DNA of 52,179 bases from an uncultured Prevotellaceae bacterium (lineage in GTDB: Bacteria > Bacteroidota > Bacteroidia > Bacteroidales > Bacteroidaceae). The notes under the pieces were generated by a model. It was not told where the DNA came from. It saw nothing but the letters and a program-made list of their open reading frames with translations, and ran no database searches. The number at the start of each line of letters is the position of its first letter. The stretch's first letter is position 1. The position numbers were made by a program, and so were the translations under genes. Shown here in pieces: positions 36,330-43,031 of this stretch. The stretch is taken from contig CADAKX010000018.1 of the NCBI GenBank assembly GCA_902788605.1, positions 1-52,179 on the forward strand, written 5' to 3'.

Positions 36330-36376
36330 CAATTAAGCATTAAGCATTATGCATTATGAATTAAGCATTATGAATT
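36330..36376. repeat. AT-rich tandem GCATTATGAATTA-type repeat
   Basis: Units AATTAAGCATTA / AGCATTATGCATT / ATGAATTAAGCATT follow each other. The block supplies the last codons and stop of the patB-like gene (HNA-stop at 36361). A related block lies at 50082-50120. Confidence 0.7.
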
Positions 36377-37530
36377 CTTTCGAGCGCCTCCATCAGCAAT
36401 GCCCTTGGACAGGCGATATTCAGTCGGATATACCCCTCGCCACTCTGTGCTCCATACATCGTTCCAGGGTTCACCCACACCTTTGCCTCTTTCAGCAGTT
36501 GGTCGGCATACGCCTGTGAGCTGAGTCCTGTGGCCGTGATATCCACCCAAGGCAGATAGGTGCCCTCCATGGGGCGCACCTTCCATTCGGGCAGATGTTC
36601 CTCTGCATACTGGCACAACGCCTGATAGTTGCCCCACAGATATTGGTTCAACTCGTCTATCCAGTCCTCACTCTCGTTATAGGCAGCCATCAGGGCCACT
36701 GGTCCGAAGGCATTCAGGTCGCACACCTCATTAATATTAATGGCCCTGTCCAGTCGGCGACGCCATTCGGGCTGGGCGCAGATGATGTTTGCTGTTTGCA
36801 GACCTGCGGTATTAAAGGACTTCGAGGGCGAGTTCAGGATGACGCAGTTCTGTCGGCATGCCTCGTTCACTGCCGCAAAGGGCTGGAACGTATGTCCAGG
36901 CATCACCAACTCGCAATGGATCTCGTCGCTCACCACCTTGACGCCATACTTCATGCAGATGTCATTCATGCGGGCGAGCTCCTCCTTCGTCCACACACGC
37001 CCTGTGGGGTTATGAGGGTTACACAACAGGAACACCGTCGTCTTCTCGTCGGCACACTTCGACTCGAAGTCCTGCCAATTGACCACCCACCCCCTGGCCC
37101 CTCCCGAACGGGAGGAGAGTTCCAATACACTTTCCAGCACCTCGCATCCGTTATTCCTGATGCTCGAGAAGAAGCAGTTGTAGTCGGGCGACAGGATGAG
37201 CACCTTCTCGCCAGGCATCGTCAGTGCCTTGATGGCCACGCTCATTCCTGGCACCACACCCGTGGTATAGAGGATTTCCTCTCTCCGGATGGTCCACTGA
37301 TGACGACGCTTGAACCACGAGATTACAGCCTCGTAGTATGGTTCCTCTACCAGTGTATAGGCAAACACGCCATGCTCAGCCCTTTTCCTGATAGCCTCCT
37401 GAATGGCAGGCGCAGCTTTGAAGTCCATGTCTGCCACCCACAGGGGGATGACGTCATCACTGGGCATTTCATCCCATTTCACGCAGCCTGTGCCACGACG
37501 GGTTACTATCTCATCAAAATTATACTTCAT
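36361..37530 (-). CDS. PatB/MalY-type C-S lyase aminotransferase
   Basis: A 389-residue PLP enzyme of fold type I. It begins MKYNFDEIVTRRGTGCVKWDEMP, has PLWVADMDFKAAP, the NPHNPTGRVW loop, DEIHCELVMP, and the Schiff-base lysine in SPSKSFNTAGLQ. Members cleave cystathionine or other cysteine conjugates. Odd feature: residues of about 138-147 (SSRSGGARGW) are encoded by a small GC-rich palindrome (37098-37114) that also occurs beside the next gene; relatives have a plain loop here. The frame stays open, and the loop lies before the NPHNPTG motif, so activity may be retained. Confidence 0.9.
   Translation of the reverse strand: MKYNFDEIVTRRGTGCVKWDEMPSDDVIPLWVADMDFKAAPAIQEAIRKRAEHGVFAYTLVEEPYYEAVISWFKRRHQWTIRREEILYTTGVVPGMSVAIKALTMPGEKVLILSPDYNCFFSSIRNNGCEVLESVLELSSRSGGARGWVVNWQDFESKCADEKTTVFLLCNPHNPTGRVWTKEELARMNDICMKYGVKVVSDEIHCELVMPGHTFQPFAAVNEACRQNCVILNSPSKSFNTAGLQTANIICAQPEWRRRLDRAININEVCDLNAFGPVALMAAYNESEDWIDELNQYLWGNYQALCQYAEEHLPEWKVRPMEGTYLPWVDITATGLSSQAYADQLLKEAKVWVNPGTMYGAQSGEGYIRLNIACPRALLMEALERIHNA
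37087..37119. repeat. palindromic element inside the patB-like gene
   Basis: CCCCTCCCGAACGGGAG at 37098-37114 is shared, inverted, with 37555-37571. Both are flanked by C/G-rich sequence ending CACCC or GTGGG. In this gene it reads in frame as SSRSGGARGW. Confidence 0.75.
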
Positions 37531-37550
37531 AATCCAAGTGGTCTATAAGT

Positions 37551-37585
37551 CCCACTCCCGTTCGGGAGGGGTTAGGAGTGGGGCT
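37551..37585. repeat. palindromic element between DUF3737 and patB-like genes
   Basis: CTCCCGTTCGGGAGGGG at 37555-37571, then TTAGGAGTGGGG. The hairpin CTCCCG-TT-CGGGAG may act as a transcript end. The element provides the stop codon of the DUF3737 gene and its last residues (QPHS). Confidence 0.75.
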
Positions 37586-38426
37586 GTCTGGTTGTTATCA
37601 CGCAGTCATTCGGTGCCTTCACATTCTCGTCTATCGTGATGCTGCCAATCGAGTCGGCCACGACATGTCCGCTGCTGGGGTTCTTGATGTTCTCGATATG
37701 TCCGCGGATATCTGCCTCGACGTTGCTATACTCAAACACGCGGTCGCAAGCCTTGTCAAACGTGCAGTTCTCCAGCACCAGGTTGTCGGCATAGCACAGC
37801 AGCTGTTCGCCAGCCAGGTGACAGTTCACCAGTCTCACGTTCTTCGAGTGCCACGCCAGATACTCGCCATCCAGCACAGAGTCATAGATGGTCACGTTCT
37901 CACACTCCCAGAACGAGTCCTTCGTCACGATATTGGCATTTCTCAGTTCCACGTTCTTGCAATACTGGAACACGTATTTCGAATCGCTCTTCAGTCCGTC
38001 TATCTTCACATGGTCACAGAACATAAACGGATAGGTACCCTCATGCAGCGTCAGGTTCTTGCCTTCAATGTTCTGACAGCGCCAGAACGTCTCATCGGCA
38101 TCATTGATGGTCACATTCTCCAGATACAGGTCGTGCATCTCGCGAAACATCTTCGGACCATCGATAATCGTGTCTCGCATATCCAAATGGTCACTATACC
38201 ACAAGGCAGAGCGAGCACCTGCATCAAACTGGCATCGGTTAATCTTGAAGCCATGCACATGCCAGAATGGGTATTTGCCCCAGAAATGGCAGTCCTCCAC
38301 TTCAATGTCCGAGCACTCCTTAATCGCACTCTCTCCCTCACCAATAGTCACCTGCTCCAAGCGCAGATGGTGCTTTTCAAACAATGGGCGTTCGCCCTCA
38401 AAATGTTGATTCTTTATAATATCCAT
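37572..38426 (-). CDS. DUF3737 family protein
   Basis: A 284-residue protein opening MDIIKNQHFEGERPLFEKHHLRLEQVTIGEGESAIKEC, the signature of DUF3737. The sequence is a run of short strands with periodic F/L/V, C and W residues (IEVEDCHFWGKYPFWH, VELRNANIVTKDSFWECENVTIY), as in right-handed beta-helix proteins. No signal peptide. Function is unknown; such genes often stand beside sugar or amino acid lyases in gut Bacteroidetes and Firmicutes. It is upstream of and likely co-transcribed with the patB-like gene 41 bases away. Confidence 0.88.
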   Translation of the reverse strand: MDIIKNQHFEGERPLFEKHHLRLEQVTIGEGESAIKECSDIEVEDCHFWGKYPFWHVHGFKINRCQFDAGARSALWYSDHLDMRDTIIDGPKMFREMHDLYLENVTINDADETFWRCQNIEGKNLTLHEGTYPFMFCDHVKIDGLKSDSKYVFQYCKNVELRNANIVTKDSFWECENVTIYDSVLDGEYLAWHSKNVRLVNCHLAGEQLLCYADNLVLENCTFDKACDRVFEYSNVEADIRGHIENIKNPSSGHVVADSIGSITIDENVKAPNDCVITTRQPHS

Positions 38427-38451
38427 GAATAGTATGTTGGTTTTTCAGGCG

Positions 38452-38459
38452 CAAAGATA
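38452..38459 (-). promoter_or_regulatory. -7 box of the DUF3737-patB unit
   Basis: On the minus strand TATCTTTG followed by C, 26 bases before the DUF3737 ATG. Confidence 0.75.
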
Positions 38460-38512
38460 CAAAAAGTTAGTGAAATAATTCCGAAAAAGATACCACTTTA
38501 CGATTTATTAAG

Positions 38513-38520
38513 TATCTTTG
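38513..38520 (+). promoter_or_regulatory. -7 box of the sirtuin gene
   Basis: TATCTTTG followed by C, 30 bases before ATG 38550; divergent from the DUF3737 promoter. Confidence 0.75.
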
Positions 38521-38549
38521 CACGCAGAACCATTTTAAAGATAGACCTT

Positions 38550-39302
38550 ATGAAAAAGAAGATTGTTGTTTTGACAGGTGCCGGCATGTCTGTGGAAAGT
38601 GGCCTGCGCACCTTCCGAGATGCCGACGGACTGTGGGAAGAATACCCCGTTGCAAAAGTAGCCACCCACGAAGGTTGGGAGGCCGACCCCACATTGGTTA
38701 CCAACTTCTATAACATGCTGCGCAAGAAGTGCTGGGGAGTCAAGCCCAACGAGGGTCATAAGCTCGTGGCAGCCCTTGAAGAGAAATACGATGTCACCGT
38801 GGTCACCCAGAATGTCGATAACCTCCACGAGCAGGCCGGCTCGTCGAAGGTCATCCACCTGCATGGCGAGTTGATGAAGGTCTGCTCGAGTCGCGATGTT
38901 GACAATCCCGCCTTCCAGCAGACGCTTACTCCCGACAACTGCGAGATAGCCCCAGGCACCAAGGCAGGCGACGGCTCTCTGCTGCGCCCCTTCATCGTGT
39001 TCTTTGGCGAGGCAGTGCCCCTTATCTCTGTGGCAGCCGACGAGGCCCAGACGGCCGACATATTTATTGTCATTGGCACCAGCCTCAACGTCTATCCTGC
39101 CGCCGGACTGCTCCACTATGTGCGTCCCGGTGTTCCCATCTATCTCATCGACCCCAACCCCGTCAGTGCCGGTTCCAGTGTCAAGCAGATACAGAAAGGT
39201 GCCAGCGAAGGAACGAGGACTGATTACCAGTCCTCGTCTTCGTTTCCTACGATGCCGTTCTTCACGGCCTCTTCCACCTTATCCATGATGGCGTTCGAAT
39301 AA
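38550..39302 (+). CDS. Sir2-family NAD-dependent deacylase, altered C-terminus
   Basis: A 250-residue sirtuin. Motifs: VVLTGAGMSVESGLRTFRD (NAD-binding), TQNVDNLHEQAG, the catalytic His in HLHGEL, VFFGEAVP, GTSLNVYPAAGL and IDPNP. The zinc-binding cysteine pairs of classical sirtuins are absent, as in a Bacteroidetes subgroup. Normal sequence ends with QKGASEG at about residue 221; the last 29 residues (TRTDYQSSSSFPTMPFF...) are the antisense reading of the convergent gene's 3-prime end and replace the usual C-terminal helix. A one-base shift before 39221 would end the protein at a TGA there, so a frameshift or lost stop is likely. Confidence 0.85.
   Translation: MKKKIVVLTGAGMSVESGLRTFRDADGLWEEYPVAKVATHEGWEADPTLVTNFYNMLRKKCWGVKPNEGHKLVAALEEKYDVTVVTQNVDNLHEQAGSSKVIHLHGELMKVCSSRDVDNPAFQQTLTPDNCEIAPGTKAGDGSLLRPFIVFFGEAVPLISVAADEAQTADIFIVIGTSLNVYPAAGLLHYVRPGVPIYLIDPNPVSAGSSVKQIQKGASEGTRTDYQSSSSFPTMPFFTASSTLSMMAFE
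39214..39236. terminator. hairpin between convergent sirtuin and DUF4468 genes
   Basis: CGAGGACTG (39214-39222) pairs perfectly with CAGTCCTCG (39228-39236) around ATTAC. The stop of the minus-strand gene (39224-39226) is in the loop. There is no T-run, so termination is possible but weak. Confidence 0.45.
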
Positions 39303-39976
39303 GCGTGTGTCATCACCAGCGCCTTCGAGCACGTACGTTTCTTACTGTCTTTCTCCACGAAGGGATAGTGCTTCACGATCTCCCACTGCTCGTCGTACAG
39401 GCGGCGGTCCGTCTTGTCGTCCTTCAGACGCTTGCCATCACCATAATAGTTCTGACGCTCTGTACGGTTCTCGCTATTATCGAGGATTCCACCAATCCAT
39501 CCAGCATTCTCAGCCTTCAGGATGTCATAGTTCTGCACGGTATAAGTCACGCGCACACGACCCTCCTTGATATCAATCTTGATCACAGGCGTGATGCTCA
39601 CGATATAGCGGTTCAGCGTACCCGTATGGTCTGCAATGCCATCGATAGGACTCGAGATGATGATGCATCCAGCCTCCTTGTCGTTCAGCGTGATGGCCTG
39701 CTTATCCTTAAAGGTAGCCGTTACCCAGTAGTTCAGGGCCACGTACAACTGCTGTTTTGTCTTGCCAGGCGCCTCAATCACCTGTTGATACGACAGCGAC
39801 TCATTCTTGTCCAGCTTCAGATCCTTAGCCAGGTTAGCAGCAGCGTCCAGCCACTTCTCGCCATACTTCTCCTTGGCATACTTCTCCAGATCAGCCGCTT
39901 TCATCACCTGTGCCTGTGCATTCATGGTGCCGCATAATAGGATGGCGGCCAGCATCCACAACTTCATTCTTTTCAT
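39224..39976 (-). CDS. exported DUF4468-type protein
   Basis: A 250-residue protein with a signal peptide (MKRMKLWMLAAILLCGTMNAQAQ). Residues of about 55-160 resemble DUF4468, a TBP-like domain of unknown function common in Bacteroidetes (LYVALNYWVTATFKDKQAITLNDKEAGCIIIS...IKEGRVRVTYTVQNYDI). The C-terminal region is charged and helical and ends NEDEDW. It overlaps the sirtuin frame by 79 bases on the other strand. The promoter at 40005 belongs to a repeated module. Confidence 0.8.
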   Translation of the reverse strand: MKRMKLWMLAAILLCGTMNAQAQVMKAADLEKYAKEKYGEKWLDAAANLAKDLKLDKNESLSYQQVIEAPGKTKQQLYVALNYWVTATFKDKQAITLNDKEAGCIIISSPIDGIADHTGTLNRYIVSITPVIKIDIKEGRVRVTYTVQNYDILKAENAGWIGGILDNSENRTERQNYYGDGKRLKDDKTDRRLYDEQWEIVKHYPFVEKDSKKRTCSKALVMTHAYSNAIMDKVEEAVKNGIVGNEDEDW

Positions 39977-40002
39977 CTTTCCTTGTACAAATTAATTCTG
40001 CT

Positions 40003-40066
40003 TGCAAAGATAACAAGAATATCCGAACCAAGCAAGGAATTGGCAGAAAAACTGTTGGTCAGGGAA
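40003..40066 (-). repeat. dispersed promoter module, copy 1
   Basis: About 60 bases containing the minus-strand -7 box TATCTTTG (40005-40012) preceded by ATATTCTTGT and TCCTTGCTTGG. Nearly the same block occurs at 41722-41779 and, less closely, at 48987-49035. Here it drives the DUF4468 gene. Confidence 0.8.
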
Positions 40067-40213
40067 TCATTGCAAGCCTAGACACCATTTTCCCCTTGGT
40101 GTCAGGTACTTCTTGACATTATGAAACACACTAAGAAAACGCAAAAACACACGATAAAGTATTGTTTTAGATATTTTTTTCATTAAAAAGTGATAAACAA
40201 TCATTTATTTTTG

Positions 40214-40221
40214 TATCTTTG
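40214..40221 (+). promoter_or_regulatory. -7 box of the Panacea-domain antitoxin gene
   Basis: TATCTTTG matches TAnnTTTG, 20 bases before ATG 40241. Confidence 0.75.
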
Positions 40222-40240
40222 TACCAAAATAGAACATCTA

Positions 40241-41254
40241 ATGATAAAAACAAAGCAAGAAGTAGGTCTGCTAAAAAGTCCATTCACCGGAGGAAAGGTG
40301 AAAGAGGTTAGCACAATCGAAGAACATGAGTTCCGGAAAGAGAAGTTTTCGGTTCATGTACGCTATTACGTTTGCGAGGATACTGGCGAGAAGTTTACTA
40401 CTACCGAGCAAGATGAACTTCTGTTCAACGAACTCTATTCCCAGTATCGTGTCAATCACAGCATTCCATTCCCAGAGGAGATCAAGGCTATCCGACAGCA
40501 TTATGGTCTGAATTATCAGCAAATCACCAAGATTCTTGGTTTTGGTGTCAACCAGTATGCACAATATGAGAAGGGACAGATGCCTTCTGAATCAAACGGA
40601 AAATTACTTTCTGCTGCCATGAACAGAGACTTCATGCTACATCTGCTGGAAGACAGCCGTACAGAGTTTGACGATGCAGAATACGAAAAGGTATATCATT
40701 CAGTATATGCATCAGAAACGAAAGCTGAGAGTGAAGTTCAAAAGCGTCTGATCTATCGAGACATCCGCCGCTCTATCTATAATGGTTTCGGAGCATTAAA
40801 TGTCAGTAAGGTTTCGGAAATGGTGAAGTTCTTTATATATCAGGAAGGAGGCATATTTCCTACGAAACTCAACAAAGTGATGTTTTATGCTGATTTCCTA
40901 AACTACAAGCAAAGGGGCATTTCCATCAGTGGACTAGAATATCAGGCCATCCAATATGGTCCCGTTCCTGTTCACTACGACACTATCTATGACAACATCA
41001 ATGGTATCGACAAAGAAATCGTTGTTTCTCATAACATGGAGAGTACGCGATTAAGTTGCCAATCATATGATGCCACCATATTCACATCAGAAGAGTTGGA
41101 GATACTTAGACTCGTATCAGACAAGATTCGTCCGATGACAACGCAGCAAGTGATAGAAATGAGCCACATAGAAGAAGCGTGGAAAGACAACCACGAAGGA
41201 AATCAATTAATTCCATATTCGGCGGCTTTTGATTTAAGGTTCCCTCAGGTATAG
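40241..41254 (+). CDS. MqsA-like HTH protein with Panacea/SocA (DUF4065) domain
   Basis: A 337-residue antitoxin-type protein. Residues 1-70 resemble the MqsA/YgiT N-terminus but without its zinc cysteines. Residues of about 75-135 are an MqsA-like helix-turn-helix (IRQHYGLNYQQITKILGFGVNQYAQYEKG). Residues of about 190-335 are a Panacea (SocA/DUF4065) domain (KLNKVMFYADFLNYKQRGISISGLEYQAIQYGPVPVHYD). Panacea domains neutralise many unrelated toxins and normally sit next to one. No toxin gene is adjacent: upstream is a DUF4468 gene, downstream a truncated-looking HigA. ATG 40241 follows the promoter; the longer frame from 40190 runs through it. Confidence 0.85.
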   Translation: MIKTKQEVGLLKSPFTGGKVKEVSTIEEHEFRKEKFSVHVRYYVCEDTGEKFTTTEQDELLFNELYSQYRVNHSIPFPEEIKAIRQHYGLNYQQITKILGFGVNQYAQYEKGQMPSESNGKLLSAAMNRDFMLHLLEDSRTEFDDAEYEKVYHSVYASETKAESEVQKRLIYRDIRRSIYNGFGALNVSKVSEMVKFFIYQEGGIFPTKLNKVMFYADFLNYKQRGISISGLEYQAIQYGPVPVHYDTIYDNINGIDKEIVVSHNMESTRLSCQSYDATIFTSEELEILRLVSDKIRPMTTQQVIEMSHIEEAWKDNHEGNQLIPYSAAFDLRFPQV

Positions 41255-41542
41255 AATCCCCAAACAAGAGCGGTCCTGCTTCATCTTCTGCATGTTATAA
41301 TCTGCTTGTAAGCCCAGCCAGATGTTGGCATCTGTGCCAAGAGCCGCCTCTAGCAACAGGGCGTATTCTGCAGTAACAGGACGCTTGCCATTGAGTATCT
41401 CGTTAAACACGGTATACGACACGCCCATCTGCTTGGCCAAATCCTTTTGGGTAAGGCCACGTGCCACAATCTCATCCTTTATCATCTCACCCGGATGAAT
41501 CAGCATAGATGACATCATATTGTTTGCAGTCTTTTCATTCAT
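41234..41542 (-). CDS. higA: HigA-family antitoxin, copy 1, altered C-terminus
   Basis: A 102-residue XRE-family antitoxin (IHPGEMIKDEIVARGLTQKDLAKQMGVSYTVFNEILNGKRPVTAEYALLLEAALGTDANIWLGLQ). The start overlaps the stop of the preceding small gene (ATGA). The last 11 residues (CLGILYLREP) differ from the second copy (SFMKRLELIRKIAAVF) and are encoded by sequence overlapping the end of the Panacea gene by 21 bases, so the original end was lost in a deletion or rearrangement. No HigB toxin is present next to it. Confidence 0.85.
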   Translation of the reverse strand: MNEKTANNMMSSMLIHPGEMIKDEIVARGLTQKDLAKQMGVSYTVFNEILNGKRPVTAEYALLLEAALGTDANIWLGLQADYNMQKMKQDRSCLGILYLREP

Positions 41543-41694
41543 TTCTCACAGGGCAAGTCCTTCTCTTCTTCAATCTGTTTGGCACAGAACAATTCCACCT
41601 GTTGTCGCAACTTTTCCAGTCCCTCAGATGTTTTGATACGAGACATCAGATTGAGTGCGTGTATTTGTGCCGGAGTGAAGGTAATTGCTTCCAT
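41539..41694 (-). CDS. small protein upstream of higA
   Basis: A 51-residue acidic helical protein (MEAITFTPAQIHALNLMSRIKTSEGLEKLRQQVELFCAKQIEEE). Similar tiny genes commonly precede HigA-like genes in Bacteroidales and take the place of the toxin; its role is unknown. The frame extends upstream to 41754, but that would place the start before the promoter box at 41724. Overlaps higA by four bases. Confidence 0.7.
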   Translation of the reverse strand: MEAITFTPAQIHALNLMSRIKTSEGLEKLRQQVELFCAKQIEEEKDLPCEK

Positions 41695-41721
41695 ATTCTT
41701 CTCGTTGTTAATACTATTGCT

Positions 41722-41779
41722 TGCAAAGATAACAAGAATATCCGAACCAAGCAAGGAATTGGGAGAAAAACTGTTAGTC
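41722..41779 (-). repeat. dispersed promoter module, copy 2
   Basis: Almost identical to 40005-40066, with the minus-strand -7 box TATCTTTG at 41724-41731. It drives the small gene-higA unit, 30 bases upstream of its ATG. Confidence 0.8.
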
Positions 41780-41787
41780 AGAGGAAG

Positions 41788-41958
41788 CTAATTCTTTTCT
41801 GGCCGGAACTTCCTCACCACACGACAGTTGGTGTCTATATTGCCGTAGATGTTCACCAGATCTACTCTATTCGCATTCATGATATCATTATACGATACCG
41901 AATAGATATTCTGATTAAGCCCAGTGGTCTTTATATTTCTGATAAAGCAGCATCTGAA
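41788..41958 (-). pseudogene. 3-prime fragment of an unidentified gene
   Basis: An open 56-codon tail on the minus strand ending in TAG reads FIRNIKTTGLNQNIYSVSYN, then DIMNANRVDLVNIYGNIDTN and CRVVRKFRPEKN. Composition is protein-like, but there is no start codon after the upstream stop at 41959 that would make a credible gene, and no upstream coding sequence. The neighbouring frame (VITPDGRIVQMLLYQKYKDHW) also looks coding, suggesting a frameshift. I do not recognise the family. Confidence 0.45.
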
Positions 41959-42048
41959 CTATACGCCCATCAGGCGTTATGACGTCCACGTGTTGCGACG
42001 GACCATTTTCTCCAGACTGCAATGATTGAATATTTTTTTTAATATTTC

Positions 42049-42079
42049 TTTGTCATTACAAAAAAATTCTATATCTTTG
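42049..42079 (+). promoter_or_regulatory. promoter of the caspase operon
   Basis: TTTG (42049-42052) and TATCTTTG (42072-42079) have about 20 bases between their starts, ideal for Bacteroidetes. The first gene starts at 42299, leaving a leader of about 215 bases. Confidence 0.8.
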
Positions 42080-42083
42080 CATT

Positions 42084-42298
42084 TGCAGACTCGTTCGTTT
42101 AAGAACGAGGGTGCTCTATATATTTGAAAGACGTTTCTGACGTTTTATCTGTGGCGTATTGAACTCGCAACTCATTTTCACCACTCGATAACACAACAAC
42201 AGAACTGGTCCTACTTCTTTTTTATATATAGGTTTACTACTAACCAATGAATAAAATTGTCTGATTAGGACCTTCAGACCTATAAAACCAATGTCCCT
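42084..42298 (+). ncRNA. long structured 5-prime leader of the caspase operon
   Basis: Predicted from promoter position and inverted repeats; no known riboswitch class recognised. Hairpin 1: CTCGTTC-GTTTAA-GAACGAG. Nested hairpin 2: GGTCCTA (42207-42213) pairs with TAGGACC (42266-42272), enclosing GGTT (42231-42234) with AACC (42242-42245). A five-codon frame (MNKIV) starts at 42246. It may be a regulatory leader acting on translation or early termination. Confidence 0.5.
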
Positions 42299-42973
42299 AT
42301 GAAGAAAAAAGTATGGATTATTCCAAAGATGTCATTCCTATTGACTACCTTACAAGCATGCGTCAAGTGCTTTCTTTTGATATTCTTACTATCAATAAAC
42401 TCGGTATCAATATATGCTCAGATAGATAATACTATGATTATTCGAGGTGTTACTATTGACAAAAATGGAAATCCAATCAAAGGAATCACTATTGAAGCAG
42501 CTGGTGGTCTTAATTCGACTGAGACGGCTGAAGATGGCACTTTCTCTATGGAAGTTTCACGATGGTTAAAATCGGTAACAGCATCCGCACCTGGAATGCA
42601 TAATAAAACCATCATCCTTAATGGAACAAATGAAAAGCCGTTGGTTTTCAAGATGAAAGAAGATAAGAAATATAATCCCAAGCATCTAAAGGGCAACATG
42701 ACACTTCATGGAACAATCGTTGACAACAACGGCAATCCTCTCCCGGGAGCTAAGATTGACGCAAAAGGAACCAATTTAAATACAATTACAGATGCTGATG
42801 GTTCATTTAGTATTGAAATCCCGCGATCATTACGTAAAATAATTATTTCATATCCAGGTTTACACAAGACCACCGTTTACCTACATGGCAGAGCAGACAA
42901 TCCTCTGGTCTTGAAAATAGGGAAACATAGCAGTTGGATAATTAATGTTAATGGAAACTTTTCTTTATTCTGA
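42299..42973 (+). CDS. exported protein with two carboxypeptidase-regulatory-like domains
   Basis: A 224-residue protein. The signal peptide is within residues 1-41 (LLIFLLSINSVSIYAQ). Two CarbD/carboxypeptidase-regulatory-like beta-sandwich domains follow: residues of about 45-120 (RGVTIDKNGNPIKGITIEA...DGTFSMEVSRWLKSVTASAPGM) and 130-215 (GTIVDNNGNPLPGAKIDAKG...DADGSFSIEIPRSLRKIIISYPGL). No enzymatic domain. The domain also occurs in the fourth gene of this operon with nearly the same motif (VSRWLKSVTA), so the two are paralogues. Likely periplasmic or surface structural component of the caspase system. Confidence 0.85.
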   Translation: MKKKVWIIPKMSFLLTTLQACVKCFLLIFLLSINSVSIYAQIDNTMIIRGVTIDKNGNPIKGITIEAAGGLNSTETAEDGTFSMEVSRWLKSVTASAPGMHNKTIILNGTNEKPLVFKMKEDKKYNPKHLKGNMTLHGTIVDNNGNPLPGAKIDAKGTNLNTITDADGSFSIEIPRSLRKIIISYPGLHKTTVYLHGRADNPLVLKIGKHSSWIINVNGNFSLF

Positions 42974-43031
42974 AAGTGGTCATAACTAATGTGGGTAATA
43001 TATGCTTAATGATTTCGAAAAAAAGTTTGTA

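Noticed and set aside
42246-42263. MNKIV as a leader peptide gene
   Set aside because: A five-codon frame in AT-rich sequence is expected by chance; no ribosome site or regulatory codons support it.
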